Notes under the pieces: model-generated
The model's input: the letters and a program-made list of their open reading frames with translations, nothing else
Database searches by the model: none
Told to the model about the DNA's origin: nothing
Shown: one piece after another, positions 26,070 through 37,968 of the stretch
Position numbering within the stretch: position 1 is the first letter of the stretch
How the letters are laid out: each line of letters opens with the position of its first letter
Position numbers and translations under genes: made by a program
From: Paguma larvata
Lineage: Eukaryota > Chordata > Mammalia > Carnivora > Viverridae
DNA: 64,000 bases
Assembly: GCA_030068075.1 (NCBI GenBank)
Contig: CM057823.1
Coordinates: forward strand, 13,984,485-14,048,484
Reading direction: 5' to 3'

Positions 26070-26890
26070 CCGACATTCACCAACCATGCTTCTAAATACA
26101 CGTCTCAATTCTATCCACGCCCCAGTGCTACCGCCTCGGTTTCTAGTTCTATAATCTCTCGCCTGGACTTCAGCATACGGCCTTCTAACACCATATAACC
26201 TTCTAACTGGACTCTGCTGTCATATCTGCTGCCCTACGATTCATCCTTAACACAGCAGGCATAGTGATCTTTTCAGGGCATATATCAGATCAGGTCACTT
26301 CCCTGCTTAAAATCCTGCAATGGATTCCCATAACACATGTAATAAAATATTACTACAAACTTCTTAGGACCTATAAGGACTTCTGTGAGCCAGCCCCCTG
26401 TGAGCTCTCCCATGTGTTTGAGTTTCCTCACTCTGTCTTTCACTCTCTGTTCCCTGAATATGACAAATTCCTTTCAGCCTAGGCGACTTTGCACTGTGTT
26501 CGTCACTGTGCTCCGCCTGAGAACTTGGACCCGGATCTCCGCATGCCTAGCTCGTTATGCCATCCAATTATCGGCCTAAAGTTAATAAGCAACTCAAAAG
26601 ACTCCGTCAACCACCCAATTTAAAGTCATCCATGCATGCGCACACACTTTTCCATCATTGATTTCAATATCACTCGGTTTTACTTTCTTTCTGCATTTAA
26701 TCACTACCCGAAAGTACCTTGTTCATTTATCTATTTGCCTTTTGTGTATCTCCCTACTCAAGATGTTCCATAAAATGAGATATTCTTGAGTTATGAACTA
26801 TCGTATGAGCTGTCTGTATCTCCAGCATCTAAAATAATAGTACCTGAGTGGCTTCAATAAAGTATCTGTTGAATACATGAATATACATAA
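26070..26890 (+). mobile_element. L2 3' end
   Basis: gatcaggtcacttccctgcttaaaatcctgcaatggattcccat, ctgagaacttgg, cttgttcatttatctatttgcc and the terminal tatctccagcatctaaaataatagtacctg...cttcaataaagtatctgttgaatac are L2 landmarks in order. Open frames inside (26264-26482, 26385-26579) are not genes. Confidence 0.8.
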
Positions 26891-27039
26891 TTAATGTTTA
26901 CTTACTTCATCATAATTAAATCAAAAAGTGAGTAGCTTTTAATTTTATATTTTTAATTTACAAAATGAAAATTCTTAAAGGCTTTTCCAGCTACAAAAAT
27001 ATCAGAAAAAAGAACGCCGAGTTTGTAGAAAGGAGAATC

Positions 27040-27480
27040 ATCTGTAAGGCCATCATCATCCAGAGATCACCATGAACATTTTGATGATTAAGCTTTTAGA
27101 TTTCATTCTTTGCGTGTGTGTGTGTATGTGTGTATTTAAACGTCTTTGTTCTGCCTTTTCACTTTTCAAATTTTTTAGGTAAAAATTTTAAATGTACACA
27201 CCATTTTCTTATGAACTACTTAGCATTCTATTACATGGATATGTCATAATGTATTTAGTTGAGTGGTTTCACCATTATAAAAAGGAGATTTTGCCATTAT
27301 AAAAAAAAAGTTAAAAATAAATTCCATTGTATACATATCTTCATCCATCTGTCCAGTTCTATAAGATAAATTTCTCAAAGTAGAAGGACAAGGTCAAAGG
27401 ATACCCATTTAAAATTTTGTATGTTGCCAAACTGTCCTCTAATTCAGTCTACCAATTTTCATTTTTAACCAAAATACACT
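27040..27480 (-). mobile_element. L1 3'UTR fragment
   Basis: Reverse orientation: attccattgtatacatatcttcatccatctgtcc, aaattctcaaagtagaaggacaaggtcaaagg and tatgttgccaaactgtcctc are the inverse of the old L1 3'UTR. A TG run lies at 27112-27134. Confidence 0.65.
27112..27134. repeat. (TG)n microsatellite
   Basis: Interrupted GT/TG run inside a reverse L1 3'UTR. Confidence 0.9.
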
Positions 27481-27879
27481 CATTTCTCCCATCTTCTGTA
27501 CATGAACATAAATACATAAGCTTTATAAGCAAAGAGGCAAAAATTAAAAAATGCACTGCTTAATTTACATTTTGGGGGTTCATATATTTGCTCTTTTTTA
27601 GAAAAGTAAATATATGAATACAGTTGAAATCTCTCTTAATCCTAGTCTTCTTCCTTCCCCAAAGATACCATTACACAAACTCAATATTTGTTATACTTGT
27701 GCATATTTTTATACTCTTCATATATGTGTTTTTAAACACATGAGTTTATATATTTTTATATATGTTATGTATATTTCATGTTAATATATTTGTATGTTAT
27801 GTTTCACACTCCATGTTATTAGATTATACACGTTCATATTATATTATCAATATCACATGGCTTCAATCTCTATTAGGGA

Positions 27880-28412
27880 GGTTGATAGTTGTGGCGATTT
27901 ATCCCCTCTTCTTGTTGGCCCACAGAATCTCAATTACTGCTCAGGAATTGGTCAGAATGCAATATGCTGAGAGAGAGCAAGCCTTTTCCCCAGTCTAAGG
28001 AGTAATCCTCATTACTCTAGGCCAGAGAGGTGAATTCATTCCTCTTTGGTAGTGACTACCGGCAAGACAGAATGGAAAATCAAGAAGCTTCCGGAAAGAC
28101 TTTTCTTCCCGCTAACAGAATGTATATAGAAGAAAAAAGCTGCCACTTTCTTCTCTCTCCCTTCGTCTCTATTTCTAGAAAATTTCCACATAAGGTTGTG
28201 ACATTCGGAGTTGCCGATCCCATGATGGGAAGGTCAAGAGAATTATGAAAACCCTAGCATAGCCCACTGTGCTCACAGAGTACTCAACTAATTCTTGAAC
28301 TTCCTACCTCTAGGCTTGCCAAGCAGGAAATAAATGTCCTGAGGCTTTAAGGTTCTGGTAGTTGGATTTTGGAGCATCTGGAGCTGAACCCATGCAAACT
28401 GATACAAACACC
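27880..28412 (+). mobile_element. LTR-like repeat (MLT1/MaLR-type end)
   Basis: Ends with gcaggaaataaatgtcctgaggctttaagg...ttggattttgg...aaactgatacaaac, a MaLR-like terminus. Earlier part contains ctactgctcaggaattgg-type sequence. Family uncertain. Confidence 0.4.
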
Positions 28413-28439
28413 TGTTTGGATATTCACTAACCATTCAAG

Positions 28440-29000
28440 TTTCGTCTGTCAGCTTTCAGTTCACTGTCTAGCTCGAATTTTTTGTCTTTTTCTTATTATT
28501 TTGTAGGAGATCTTTATATATTCTAAACACTGATCTTGCATTGGTTACATACATTAAAAATACATACTTTTGTTTATGGCTTATTCTTACACTCTATACA
28601 GAACTTGATTTCAGAAAAGTTTTAAACTTTAACATAAAAAAATATATCAATCTCTCCCCACACTGTTTGTGTTTTCTACACAGTCTGTAATAAATCCTTC
28701 CTATTCCTACGCTGTTCATACAGTTTCTTCCAGATTACTTTCATATTGCTGCTTTCCAGATTTATAGATCTTTATAAGATCTATATCCGTATGGTGTGAG
28801 TCAGAAATCTAATTTTATTTTCTCTGCATCTTTTCTCTTTGATCAGTTTGTTTGTTTAACAGTTTAACTTCAAAAAATGTCTAAATACTAATCAATCTAC
28901 CTTGTTCCTCTTAAAAGATTATCTTGGCTATTATTGCTTTTTGATGTTCGATACAAGTATCTTTAAGTTCTATGAAGAACTGTGTTAGAAAAAAATGTTT
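28440..29000 (-). mobile_element. L1 ORF2-end fragment
   Basis: Reverse-oriented: tttttcttattattttgtaggagatctttatatattctaaacactgatc, then tgatttcagaaaagttttaaactt, and further down ctctgcatcttttctctttgatcag. Typical inverse L1 sequence. Confidence 0.65.
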
Positions 29001-29139
29001 TAAGCTCATTAATTAGAATTAATTCTATAATGTTGACAAATTTACAATACTGAGCCTTTTAATCCATGATTATGATATATCTCCCTCAAATTCACACCTC
29101 TTAAGTCCTTTTATTTTGTGTTTTTTTTTTCTCCATTAA

Positions 29140-29400
29140 TTTCTTGCAGATGTTTGTCAAGAATTTTGGGGTATGTGGACGGTTTCCGTTGATATTGGGA
29201 TGGAGAGCGCAGTGGCACACTAGGGGCGATCAGGGACACCAGATCCCACAGAGCCTTTGCGTCACAAGGAGTTTGGATTTGAGCAGGAGTTTGCCAGCCG
29301 AGATGTGTCTGCTAGCTAATGTGACTAGAGGAAGTAATGACAAAATGAGGTCAGAAGCTAGGCCAGATCTAGATCACGTGGGGCCTTTATCAGTGAGGAA
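29140..29400 (+). other. Unassigned GC-richer segment
   Basis: Relatively GC- and CpG-rich for the intron, with an open frame at 29144-29431 that resembles no protein I know. The gtggggcctttatcagtgagg segment suggests an old repeat. Not considered coding. Confidence 0.3.
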
Positions 29401-31170
29401 CATATCCAGCTACAAAAAACAGAATATTTGACTAATGAAGGCTCAAAAAAAAAAAAAAATGTAGAGATTCACATGTCTTACTTAACTTGTCCCATCAGAG
29501 GCAATCCAGGCTCATAGAGCAGTTTAACAAAAGCTCTTTAAAAACTTTTCCACTCTGGCAAGCTTAGCATGGGTAAGCTGTCTTCTGCTTGTTCGTCACC
29601 TCATAGTCACAAAAAGAGTGCTATACCTCGAAGCCTGGTATTCAAGGTCCCACACAAGAAAGAAGAGGGCAAAGGGAGAAAAAGGCTTTCTCTTATTCTT
29701 TATTATTAAGGAAGCCTCTCTAAGATATTTTTATTTATATCTCATTAGCCAAAAATGAGTCTTCTGACCAGCTCCCCCAAAACTCCAGAAAATCAGTTCT
29801 TTTATGGCTGGGCATAGTGCTGCCTTGACCAAAATCTAAGATCTATTTGTGAAGATCAAGGAGAAAACGAACTGTGAGTGAATAACCGACAGTTTCTGCA
29901 ACGACTCACCTGGTGCAGTTTCTGTGACTCACCAAGGGGTGACTCACATTGGTTCATTTACAGATACACTTAACTATTTCCTTATTCTAATGTTAGAGTC
30001 TAAAGTAAGGCCATTCAAACATGTTTCAGTATCAAATGTGAGGTCATTTGTCATATATTCACCAGGTCCAAGTTTAGAGATAGAAAACTGTTTCACTCAT
30101 GTTCAACATTTTACATCTGCCTAAAAGTATAAAGCTTCAAAGGAACAACCTTGGCCGATATTAAACCTTGTAACTAACAATTATGACTTCTAAAATGTAA
30201 TAAAAGGAGAGAAACCTAAGGTGTCGGGAGTATTTTAAAGTGATGTTTTTGTTTATGGTAGCAAAGTCAAAGCTTAAAGATATTTTTCACACTAATTGGA
30301 CTGTCAGCAAAGCAACAACTACTGTACATCATTTGAACTGCAAAATCCATTGACCTACACTTATATACTCAATGAGAAAATTTATATTACATCTCCCATA
30401 TTTATTTATTTACATTTTTTTTCCTGAAGGATAGGAAGACCTAATTATACTCGGAAGATACTCAAAGTAAGAGTAAAATAAGTTTGAGATTATCTAGGAA
30501 ATACCTATGAACTCTCACATATATTATTGTTTTTCTTGATACAAAGAAATCACAAAAGCTAAGCCGGGAAAGATAAAAAGGTATTTGATGGCGGATGTGA
30601 ATTATTCACTATTCTCTCTAGAAACATTAGAAAAAACTAGAATCTAAAATAGTAGAAGCATGTACTTACTTACTTTCTTAAGCATTATCAATCCGCTCCC
30701 ATACAAATAAAAAGCAAAACGAAAACTCTTACCAATGACAATAAAATTACTTTTGAAGAAACAAATTTACATATGACATATTTATGAAGTAGATAGAAAC
30801 TTTTCCAGTAACTTTTCTTTCCTGGTCAACAGACTTATCATTCACTATTAAACACTGGTAGTTCCAGGTTCTGTGAGCACCTCTAAAAGTCCGTACTAAA
30901 AACAGTAATTTATAATCTCACTGAATCTGAATCAAACGTGTATCTTCGCTGAAGTGCAAGAGGCCTCAAAATTCCGGGGGGGGGGGGGGGGGCCGAGCAG
31001 AGCATCTCTCCATGATTTTCTACTTTTACTCACTTTCTTGTACAGGCCTGCCTTCGAAAGTTTTTTAAGTTTCCAGTTTTACTACATTTTATGAAGGAAA
31101 TTACACGCTATAATGGTATTCTCTAATCTGGGGAGTGGGGAAAATCTTGTGACATATTCTTTTAAAAATA
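29401..31170. other. Intron 1 sequence with no recognised feature except the G17 run
   Basis: No exon or repeat supported. The direct repeat gactcacc(tggtg/aaggg) near 29904-29945 is short. Confidence 0.45.
30976..30992 (+). repeat. 17-base G homopolymer
   Basis: An uninterrupted run of 17 G bounded by attcc and ccgagc, in unique AT-rich sequence. In the TNKS pre-mRNA it is a C17 run. Confidence 0.97.
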
Positions 31171-31380
31171 TCGCCTGGGTGGCTCAGTCGGTTAAGTGTC
31201 CAACTTCGGCTCAGGTCATGATCTCGCAGCTCATGGGTTCAAGCCTCAAGTTGGGCTCTGTGCTGACAGTTCAAAGCCTGGAAGCTGCTTTAGAGATGGT
31301 ATTCTCTCTCTCTCTGCCCCTCCCCTGCTCGTGCTCTGTCTCTATCTCTCTCAAAATAAACATTAAAAAACATTTTTTTA
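31171..31380 (+). mobile_element. CAN-SINE, slightly 5'-truncated
   Basis: Begins tcgcctgggtggctcagtcg, lacking the first few bases, then the standard body and CT tract, ending aaaataaacattaaaaaac. Confidence 0.92.
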
Positions 31381-31829
31381 AATGTCAAGGGTTTTCTATA
31401 TGCTAAGTTAAATTCATGCAGTCCAATATACGCAGAACCATAGATATCCAGTAAGAGATTCCTGCTTATTGTATAATAAATATTCTATGATGAAGCAGAT
31501 AAATTTTCTATTTAATATTCAAAGTCATTATTGCTTCCTCTTGTTATTTCAATTTGAACTATATTAGCCCTTAAATAAAGAACTATTTTACACTTCATTA
31601 GGTCGAAAGTCACTGTTAAGCAACAGGGAGTACGTATATTCCCTGTTGGTTCTAAACAACAATTTAGAAAACAAACTACAAAATGACTTCAATGTCAATG
31701 AAGTTGTATGTTTTGTATTTGTCAAAGGCAGACTCTCACCAATTCATTTTCCATTTTTTAGAAGCTGGTTTAGAAAAACATTTATGCTTGGATAAAACAG
31801 TATTTAATTAATTAGCAAGTATAGTCAAG

Positions 31830-32660
31830 AATGTGCGCCTTCCCCAAACCCAAATGACAAAGCACCAGAAGCAGAAGGGTAAGAGCTTAAAACAACAACG
31901 ACAGAACAGTGTACGAAATCATCCCTTGAGGAAGAAAGAAGAAGTGTTTGGGTACCATTGTGAGAAGAAACATCAGCTTAAGAGATAGATCAGGTATCCT
32001 GGACAGAGGAGAGGCCAGAAGGTGTCCCAACTGTGCCCTATCACCCTCAACCAAGAACACAGGCTTTCCCCACCACTAAACCTGATCCCCATCGAACCCA
32101 TTCTCCCATAATAATGCAATATTGGCCCAAAGAGCTATTAGTTTCAAGGGAATACAAGCTCACGGCAGAAAATAATAATATGTCTCAGGAGTACAAGTAC
32201 CATGAAAGAACAACAAAATGAAAGCAAAATTAAAGGACAAAAGAAAAAAGAGACATTTAAAAATGGCAAATTAAATGCTTCAGGAGAAAAAAATGGAGAA
32301 TATTAAAAGCATGACATGAGAACAAAAATCTACCAACTAAAACCAACTGGAAATGCTGACATGAAAAATATAAGTGAAGAAATAAAAAAGATATAATGAA
32401 TTGACTGAATAGTAATGAAAACAAAGAATAAATTCCTGAGAAAATCAGGCTGAAGGACTATCCCAAAAAGCATCTGATAGGGATAAACAGAAGGAGAAGA
32501 CAAGAGAGGTAGAGGATAGGAAGAGAAGAAATATTCCTATGTAGGTGCAATGACAGAACTTCTCATAACTAAAGAAAAATGTAAAGTTTCAGATTAATAA
32601 GAGTTCATGTAGTGTCAAACAGAATGGACAGACAGGTTACATGTAATCTGCCAATATTAA
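31830..32660 (+). mobile_element. Old L1 5'/internal fragment
   Basis: Contains aagcaccagaagcagaag, aaccaagaacacaggctttcc, gccaaagagctattag, later agaaaatcaggctgaaggac and gtttcagattaataagagttcatg, resembling the internal region of old L1M elements. Assignment is by general resemblance. Confidence 0.5.
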
Positions 32661-32676
32661 AGGCTATGAAATTTCT

Positions 32677-32900
32677 TTTTTTTAAGTTTATTTTATTTGT
32701 TTAGTTAGAGCATGCAGAGTGGAGGGACAGAGACAGAGTGGGGGACAGAGAGAGAGAGAGAGAACGAGAAAGAATCCCAAGTAGGCCCCGTGCTGTCAGC
32801 ACAGCCCAACACGGGGCTCAAATTCACTAACAGTGAGATCATGACCTGAGCCAAGACCAAGAGTCAGATGCTTGACCAACTGAGCCAACCACATGCTCCA
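32677..32900 (-). mobile_element. CAN-SINE
   Basis: Reverse-oriented copy, ttttttttaagtttattttatt to ctgagccaaccacatgctcc. Flanked by a 16-bp duplication (a[g/a]gctatgaaatttct) at 32661-32676 and 32901-32916 with one mismatch. Confidence 0.92.
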
Positions 32901-32991
32901 AAGCTATGAAATTTCTAAATCCTTCAGAAAGGAAACAGATATGATCTACAAAAACAGAAACCGTTTTACTTCAGACTAAAGTCAACCTTCT

Positions 32992-33305
32992 TGGGGCGCC
33001 TGGCTGGCTCAGTAGGTTAAGCATCCAACTTTGGCTCAGGTCATGATCTCACTCACTGGTCATGCGTTCAAGCCCTTTGTTGGGCTCTGTGCTGACAGCT
33101 TGGAGCCTGGAGCCTGCTTCAGGTTCTGTCTCCATCTCTCTGCCTCACCCCTGGTTCACACACACTCTCTCTCTCTTTTTTTTTTTTAATTTTTTTTTTT
33201 AGCGTTTTTATTTTATTTTTTGAGAGACATAGAGACAGAGGGTGAGCAAGGGGAAGGCAGTCTCTCTTTCAAATATAAAATAACACATACAAAAATAAAA
33301 TAAAA
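32992..33305 (+). mobile_element. CAN-SINE carrying an inverted internal SINE fragment
   Basis: Plus-strand head and body at 32993-33175. Then comes an inverted SINE piece at about 33176-33260 (T run, gcgtttttattttattttttgagagacatagagacagag...ggggaaggcag), and the original CT tract and A-rich tail resume at 33261-33305. A single pair of 15-bp duplications (taaagtc[a/c]accttct, 32977-32991 and 33306-33320) bounds the whole, suggesting the foldback arose within the element or during its insertion. Confidence 0.85.
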
Positions 33306-33320
33306 TAAAGTCCACCTTCT

Positions 33321-34369
33321 CAATTTCAGTATTTTGATGCTGAATAATCTAGCTTTTTATTTACATGAAAGAGCAAAGTTATTCTCATATATGTAAAATC
33401 TCAAAGCTGAACACAAAAAGTTGAAACACAGTTGAAAGTACTCTCATCAGAATACCTCAGCATGATGAAAAATCAACTTAATAGTTTGTGTGTGCATGTG
33501 GACATGTGTATCTGTATATCATGAATTATCTCAGTAAAAGTTTATTGCTGTCACTAGGAAGACTAAATAATAAACATTCTAGCAAATAACTGCAATGTAT
33601 GAGTTACAAAGAGTACACAGCTGTGCAAACTTAACTGAGCCGAGGGTAGGAAACCTCCTCTATTTGTAAAGTGATATTTTGAGCTAAGATGTAAAGAATA
33701 AGCAGTTAACCAAACAAAAGGATAGGAATAAATGTTCTAAAGGAGACAAAGTATAGTATATCCAAAAAGTCGAGAGGTGAGAAATGCTTTATACATTCAA
33801 ATATCTAAAAGAAGTTCAGAATGGTTCAGAGAGATAGTAATAAAGATGCTGAAATAGGAAACAACATAGAATCAACTAACTTTCTAACACAAAAATCATA
33901 GAGAAGCAGGATCATCCTTCAAACCCAATAACTAAAAATCCTTTAAATTAAATTCTGTAAATCAGGGTACTATGACTGTACCCTACCAAAGTGGCATAAT
34001 TCAAAGTTTCTACAACGCAAAAACTTAAGCATCTATAATATAAAGACTTGAAATTCCACTGACAGTTTTCAGTCTATTTCCAATTTATTTCAATATAGAA
34101 CTTATTGGCGAAGATTATTTTACTACGAAAGTAGAGCAGGCAAAGTCAAATATAATACAATGAATTAATCACATAGTTAACTAGGAGTCAAAGGAAAAAG
34201 GAGTAAAATGTGCCCTACAGAATACTTTCGCTTTCAGCTATAATAATAAGTAGATTTTATCTTTTTATTTTAATGGTTGTACTTACTATACAATAAATGG
34301 TTCAAGGAAACTAGCTACCTACTTAGAAAAAAACCTCTGTAAATCTTTATTTCTCAGTATATAACAAAA
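33321..34369. other. Unassigned intron 1 sequence
   Basis: The part around 33600-33860 (ttgtaaagtgatattttgagctaagatg, ggataggaataaatgttctaaaggag) may be a further copy of the unassigned repeat at 11750 and 60990. Confidence 0.35.
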
Positions 34370-35330
34370 TAAATTCAAAACAGATTAAGGTGCAAAATGA
34401 GAAAATGAAACTATAAAAAATTTAGGTGGACATTTGCACGATTTCAGAATGGAAATAATTTTTTAAACATAAAATAGAAGAAAACAAAAAGAAAAAATTT
34501 AAAGGTAACACGTTTGGAAAGTTTGTGGGTAAAATTAAAAAGCAAACCAGGTGGGGCACCTGGGTGGCTCAGTCAGTTAAGCATCCGACTCTTGGTCTCG
34601 GAGACCAAGATTTCTCTGTCGGTGAGTTCGAGCCTCGCCTTGGGATCCCAGCTATTAGCCTGGAGCCCACTTCAGATCTTGTCTCCCCCACCCCCCCGCC
34701 CCTTCCCAGCTCTGTCTCTCTCTCAAAAGTAAATAAACATTAAAAAAAAAAGCAAACCAGGAAAATATGTGCAATGATAGATAAGAAAAACATCAAAAGG
34801 TAAAAGAAAAAGCATAGGGGAAAACGATAATTCGCTAAAAAGCAAATATCAATTATTTTTAAAAGTAAAATCAATTACTCCAGATATAATCAAAGAAATG
34901 TATATTAAACATGAATTCTGCTTCTTTTTAAATCAAAAAGCTAAGAAATATGTTTTAAACGATGACGTTTGGAGACATGTACAAAGATGCTCACAAGCGC
35001 TACTGACAGTAACACATGGAAACTCCCCACATGTTCATCGCCACTAGAAAAGATAAGCCGTAGTATATTCACACCATGGAATTCTCTATAACAATGAAAA
35101 TGAACAAACCACACCTGTGCAAGATAGGTGAAGTGCACAAAATACAGTATATATTATACAATTTATATCTAGTTCAAAAACAGACAAAACTCACCTATGG
35201 GTGGTGTAAGGGTAGTGAGTAACTTGGATGACACAAGACAGGAGTTTAACATGGTTTTGCCAAGGGTGTGATAGGAATATAAGTTAGTAGAACTTTTTAG
35301 TAAACCAAATTTAGTAAAACCTATATCTAC
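34370..35330 (+). mobile_element. L1 fragment split by SINE
   Basis: aattcaaaacagattaaggtg and aaatttaggtggacatttgc before the SINE. After it, acaaagatgctcacaagcgctactgac, atgttcatcgccactag and caccatggaattctctataacaatg. Decayed L1 ORF2 end and 3'UTR. Confidence 0.65.
34552..34746 (+). mobile_element. CAN-SINE
   Basis: Full head and body with a perfect 15-bp duplication (aaaaagcaaaccagg) at 34537-34551 and 34747-34761. Inserted within L1-derived sequence. Confidence 0.95.
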
Positions 35331-35384
35331 AGACAAAAACACTCTAGGAATGCATGCATAGCATGGTCTTAAAAACTTTCAGCA

Positions 35385-35594
35385 AGGGCGGTTAGGTGGC
35401 TTAGTCAGGCTAAGTGTCTGACTTCGGCTCAGGTCATAATCTTTTAGTTTGTGGGTTTGAGCTCCACATCGGGCTCACTGCTGTTAGCACAGAGCCAACT
35501 TCAGATCCTGTCTCCCTCTCTCTCTCTGCCCCTCCCCTGCTGGTGCTTGCTGGCTTGCTCTCTCTCTCTCTCTCTCTCAAAAATTAACATTAAA
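35385..35594 (+). mobile_element. CAN-SINE
   Basis: gggcggttaggtggcttagt head with degraded start, the usual body, a long CT tract (35510-35577) and a short A-rich tail. Short flanking aaaaact-type duplication. Confidence 0.9.
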
Positions 35595-35829
35595 AAAACT
35601 TCACCAATTACCCTTTTAGTTCATTTCATAGACTCAAAACCCAGAACAACTATAAAATTACATTTCTTGAATCCCAAGCCAAGTTTTCCCCAGAGATAAT
35701 AACTACCTTACAGGCTTGTAAGTAGTGAGTCACAATTATCAAAATACTTCCTAAAACATAAAAAGTTATACAAATATTAGATGTTCTTAATCCCACTAGA
35801 CTTGAGTCTTAATCTGGGTTACATGTATC

Positions 35830-36115
35830 CTCAAGCAGTGATTCCCAACCCTGTCTGCATGAGAATCACTAGAGGAGATTTTTTAAAAATACAAAGGCTT
35901 GCCCCAACTCCCGTGATTTGACTTTAGTCCAGGGTTAAGAATCCCTACTCACAAAGTGAACATCAACATCGGCATTACCTGTGACTTGTCAAAAATGCAA
36001 ATTTACAGACTCTACTCCGGAGCAACTCAATGAGAAATTTAGGGAGTGTGGTCTAGCAACCCGTTATAATAAGCCCGCCAGCTGATTCCGATGCAGAGTT
36101 TAAGAAGCACAGCTC
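35830..36115 (+). mobile_element. MER5A-like non-autonomous hAT-Charlie element(s)
   Basis: The sequence opens with cagtgattcccaaccctg...gcatgagaatcac, and later has aaaaatgcaaatttacagactctactcc and ctgattccgatgcagagtttaagaagcac. These are hallmarks of MER5-type elements. Two overlapping partial copies or one rearranged copy are possible because the middle contains a second start-like segment near 35925-35990. Confidence 0.7.
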
Positions 36116-36264
36116 TAGGGCTTCGGGAAGTTTGTAAACCTCTGAAAATTACATGCAAAAAATTTGGTGTTTATCTCTCTGGGGAGAATGTCCATACCTT
36201 TCATCAGATTCTCAAAAGAATGTTGACAAAATTAAGGACCATTTACGTAAGCTCAGCAGCTTAC
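36116..36264 (+). mobile_element. hAT-like fragment between MER5A-like and Charlie-like elements
   Basis: Contains aaacctctgaaaattacatgcaaaa and catacctttcatcagattctcaaaag, a pattern common in mammalian hAT-Charlie non-coding ends. It may be the 5' end of the adjacent transposase-bearing copy rather than a separate element. Confidence 0.4.
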
Positions 36265-36570
36265 CGACAGTGTGGTCGGTAAGTCTAGTGGTCCCTGAGA
36301 TGCGTTCTGGGGGTCTGAGAACTCTAACCTATTTACAAAATAATACTAAGATGATTTTGCCTTTTTGTTAGCAAGACACCGACAGTACATGATTTCATAA
36401 CATCATCTGAAAAATGTACTCATGGTGCTCTTGATGATACAAAGCAGTGGGAAGTGAAACTGCTGACATCTTGGCATGAACCAAGACAGTGGCACCAAAT
36501 ATTCTTTACCACCAGGTCCTCACAGTTTGAAAAAAAAAGCAGTCAATTTCACTTAAAAATGTCCTTCATG

Positions 36571-36784
36571 GGGGCGCCTGAGTCTGGGTGGCTCAGTCGG
36601 TTAAGCATCTGACTTCAGCTCAGGTCATGATCTTGCGGTCCATGGGTTTGAGCCCCACATGGGGCTCTGTGCTGATAGCATAGAGCCTGGAGCCTGCTTC
36701 AGATTCTGTGTCTCCCTCTCTCTCTCTCTGCCCCTCCCCTGCTCACACACACTCTCTCTCTCTCAAAAATAGATAAATATTTAA
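36571..36784 (+). mobile_element. CAN-SINE with small head insertion
   Basis: Head reads ggggcgcctgagtctgggtggctcag, with about 6 extra bases (agtctg) near the A-box region. A 16-bp duplication (aaaaatgt[c/t]cttcatg) lies at 36555-36570 and 36785-36800. It splits the hAT-Charlie relic. Confidence 0.95.
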
Positions 36785-37754
36785 AAAAATGTTCTTCATG
36801 AAAATGTAAACATTAAATTTTTTACACTCCAACCTTCTAATATACATCCTTTTTAATACTTGTGGCAAAATGAGAAATACACAGTAATCACTTCAACTAG
36901 ACACCAAAGTGTGGTTGTCTTGAGCAACAACACTTATGCAACTGTTTGAGCTCAGTTTGACTTGTATATTTGGCAGACATTTTCTTGAGAACGAACAAAG
37001 CGAACCTGTCACTTCGAGGCAAGCAACAGACAGTATTTGTTCCTCGTGATGCGATTTGAGCTTTCAAGCAAAAATGAGAATCTGCCACCGTGAGCTTTGT
37101 AGTTTCCCAACGCGTAAGTAAGTGCTTTTCGGGTAAGATTGGTGTGGTAGTAACAAATATGCTTTACAATTTCTTATAAGGTGAAACACGTGAGCCTTTA
37201 AAAGATCTGCATACCTCAAACTATTTTACAAATGACCGAAAGACAAATACGTAGAAGATTCATCTGTACAAAAGAGACCAATGGATTTTAACAGAGTATA
37301 AAAAACTCACTGATGTGGCTTCAGATTCCATGTTGCAAATAACCTTTAGGAAACCATTATTTACCAAATTTGGGTGTAGTACCAAAGAAAAACATCTATG
37401 ATAAACTGAAGATGCTATTAAAACAGTCCCTTCTTTTCAAACTATGTACCCGTTTAAAGCAGGACTTTCTTCATGTACTTCAATCCAACACAACAAAGGG
37501 CACGCAGAAGCAGATGAGACGACTTCTCTCTTCTGTTAAAGTCAGACATTAAAGTGACTTGCACAGTGTAAAATAATGCCTCTCCTCATTAATTTATGTG
37601 TTGGAAAATAGTTACTTTTCATTAACAGTGTGATTTACTCTAACACATAAGAGAGTTTTTTATTATTTTAAGTTCTCAGTTTTAATTTCTAATATGATAA
37701 ATCTCCAAGGACACAAACGAAAAGCTCTTTCAGCTTTTTCAGAATGTAAAAGAG

Positions 37755-37968
37755 GGGCGCATGGGTGGGGCTCAGTCAGCCGAGCATCTGACTCTTGACT
37801 TCAGCTCAAATCATGATCTCACCATTTGGGGAGGTCAAGTCCCACGTCAGGCTCTGCGCTGTCAGTGCAGAGCCTGCTTGGGATTCTCTCTCTTCTCTCC
37901 CTCTGCCCCTCTGCCACTCGCTCACAGTCTCTCCCAAAATAAATAAATAAACATTTTTTTAAAAAGTG
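37755..37968 (+). mobile_element. CAN-SINE
   Basis: ggggcgcatgggtggggctc head; 10-bp duplication (tgtaaaagag) at 37745-37754 and 37969-37978. It interrupts the 3' end of the hAT-Charlie relic. Confidence 0.94.

Noticed and set aside
26264..26579. Overlapping plus-strand frames of 72 and 64 codons
   Set aside because: Both fall inside an L2 3' end with recognisable landmarks and do not encode a known domain.
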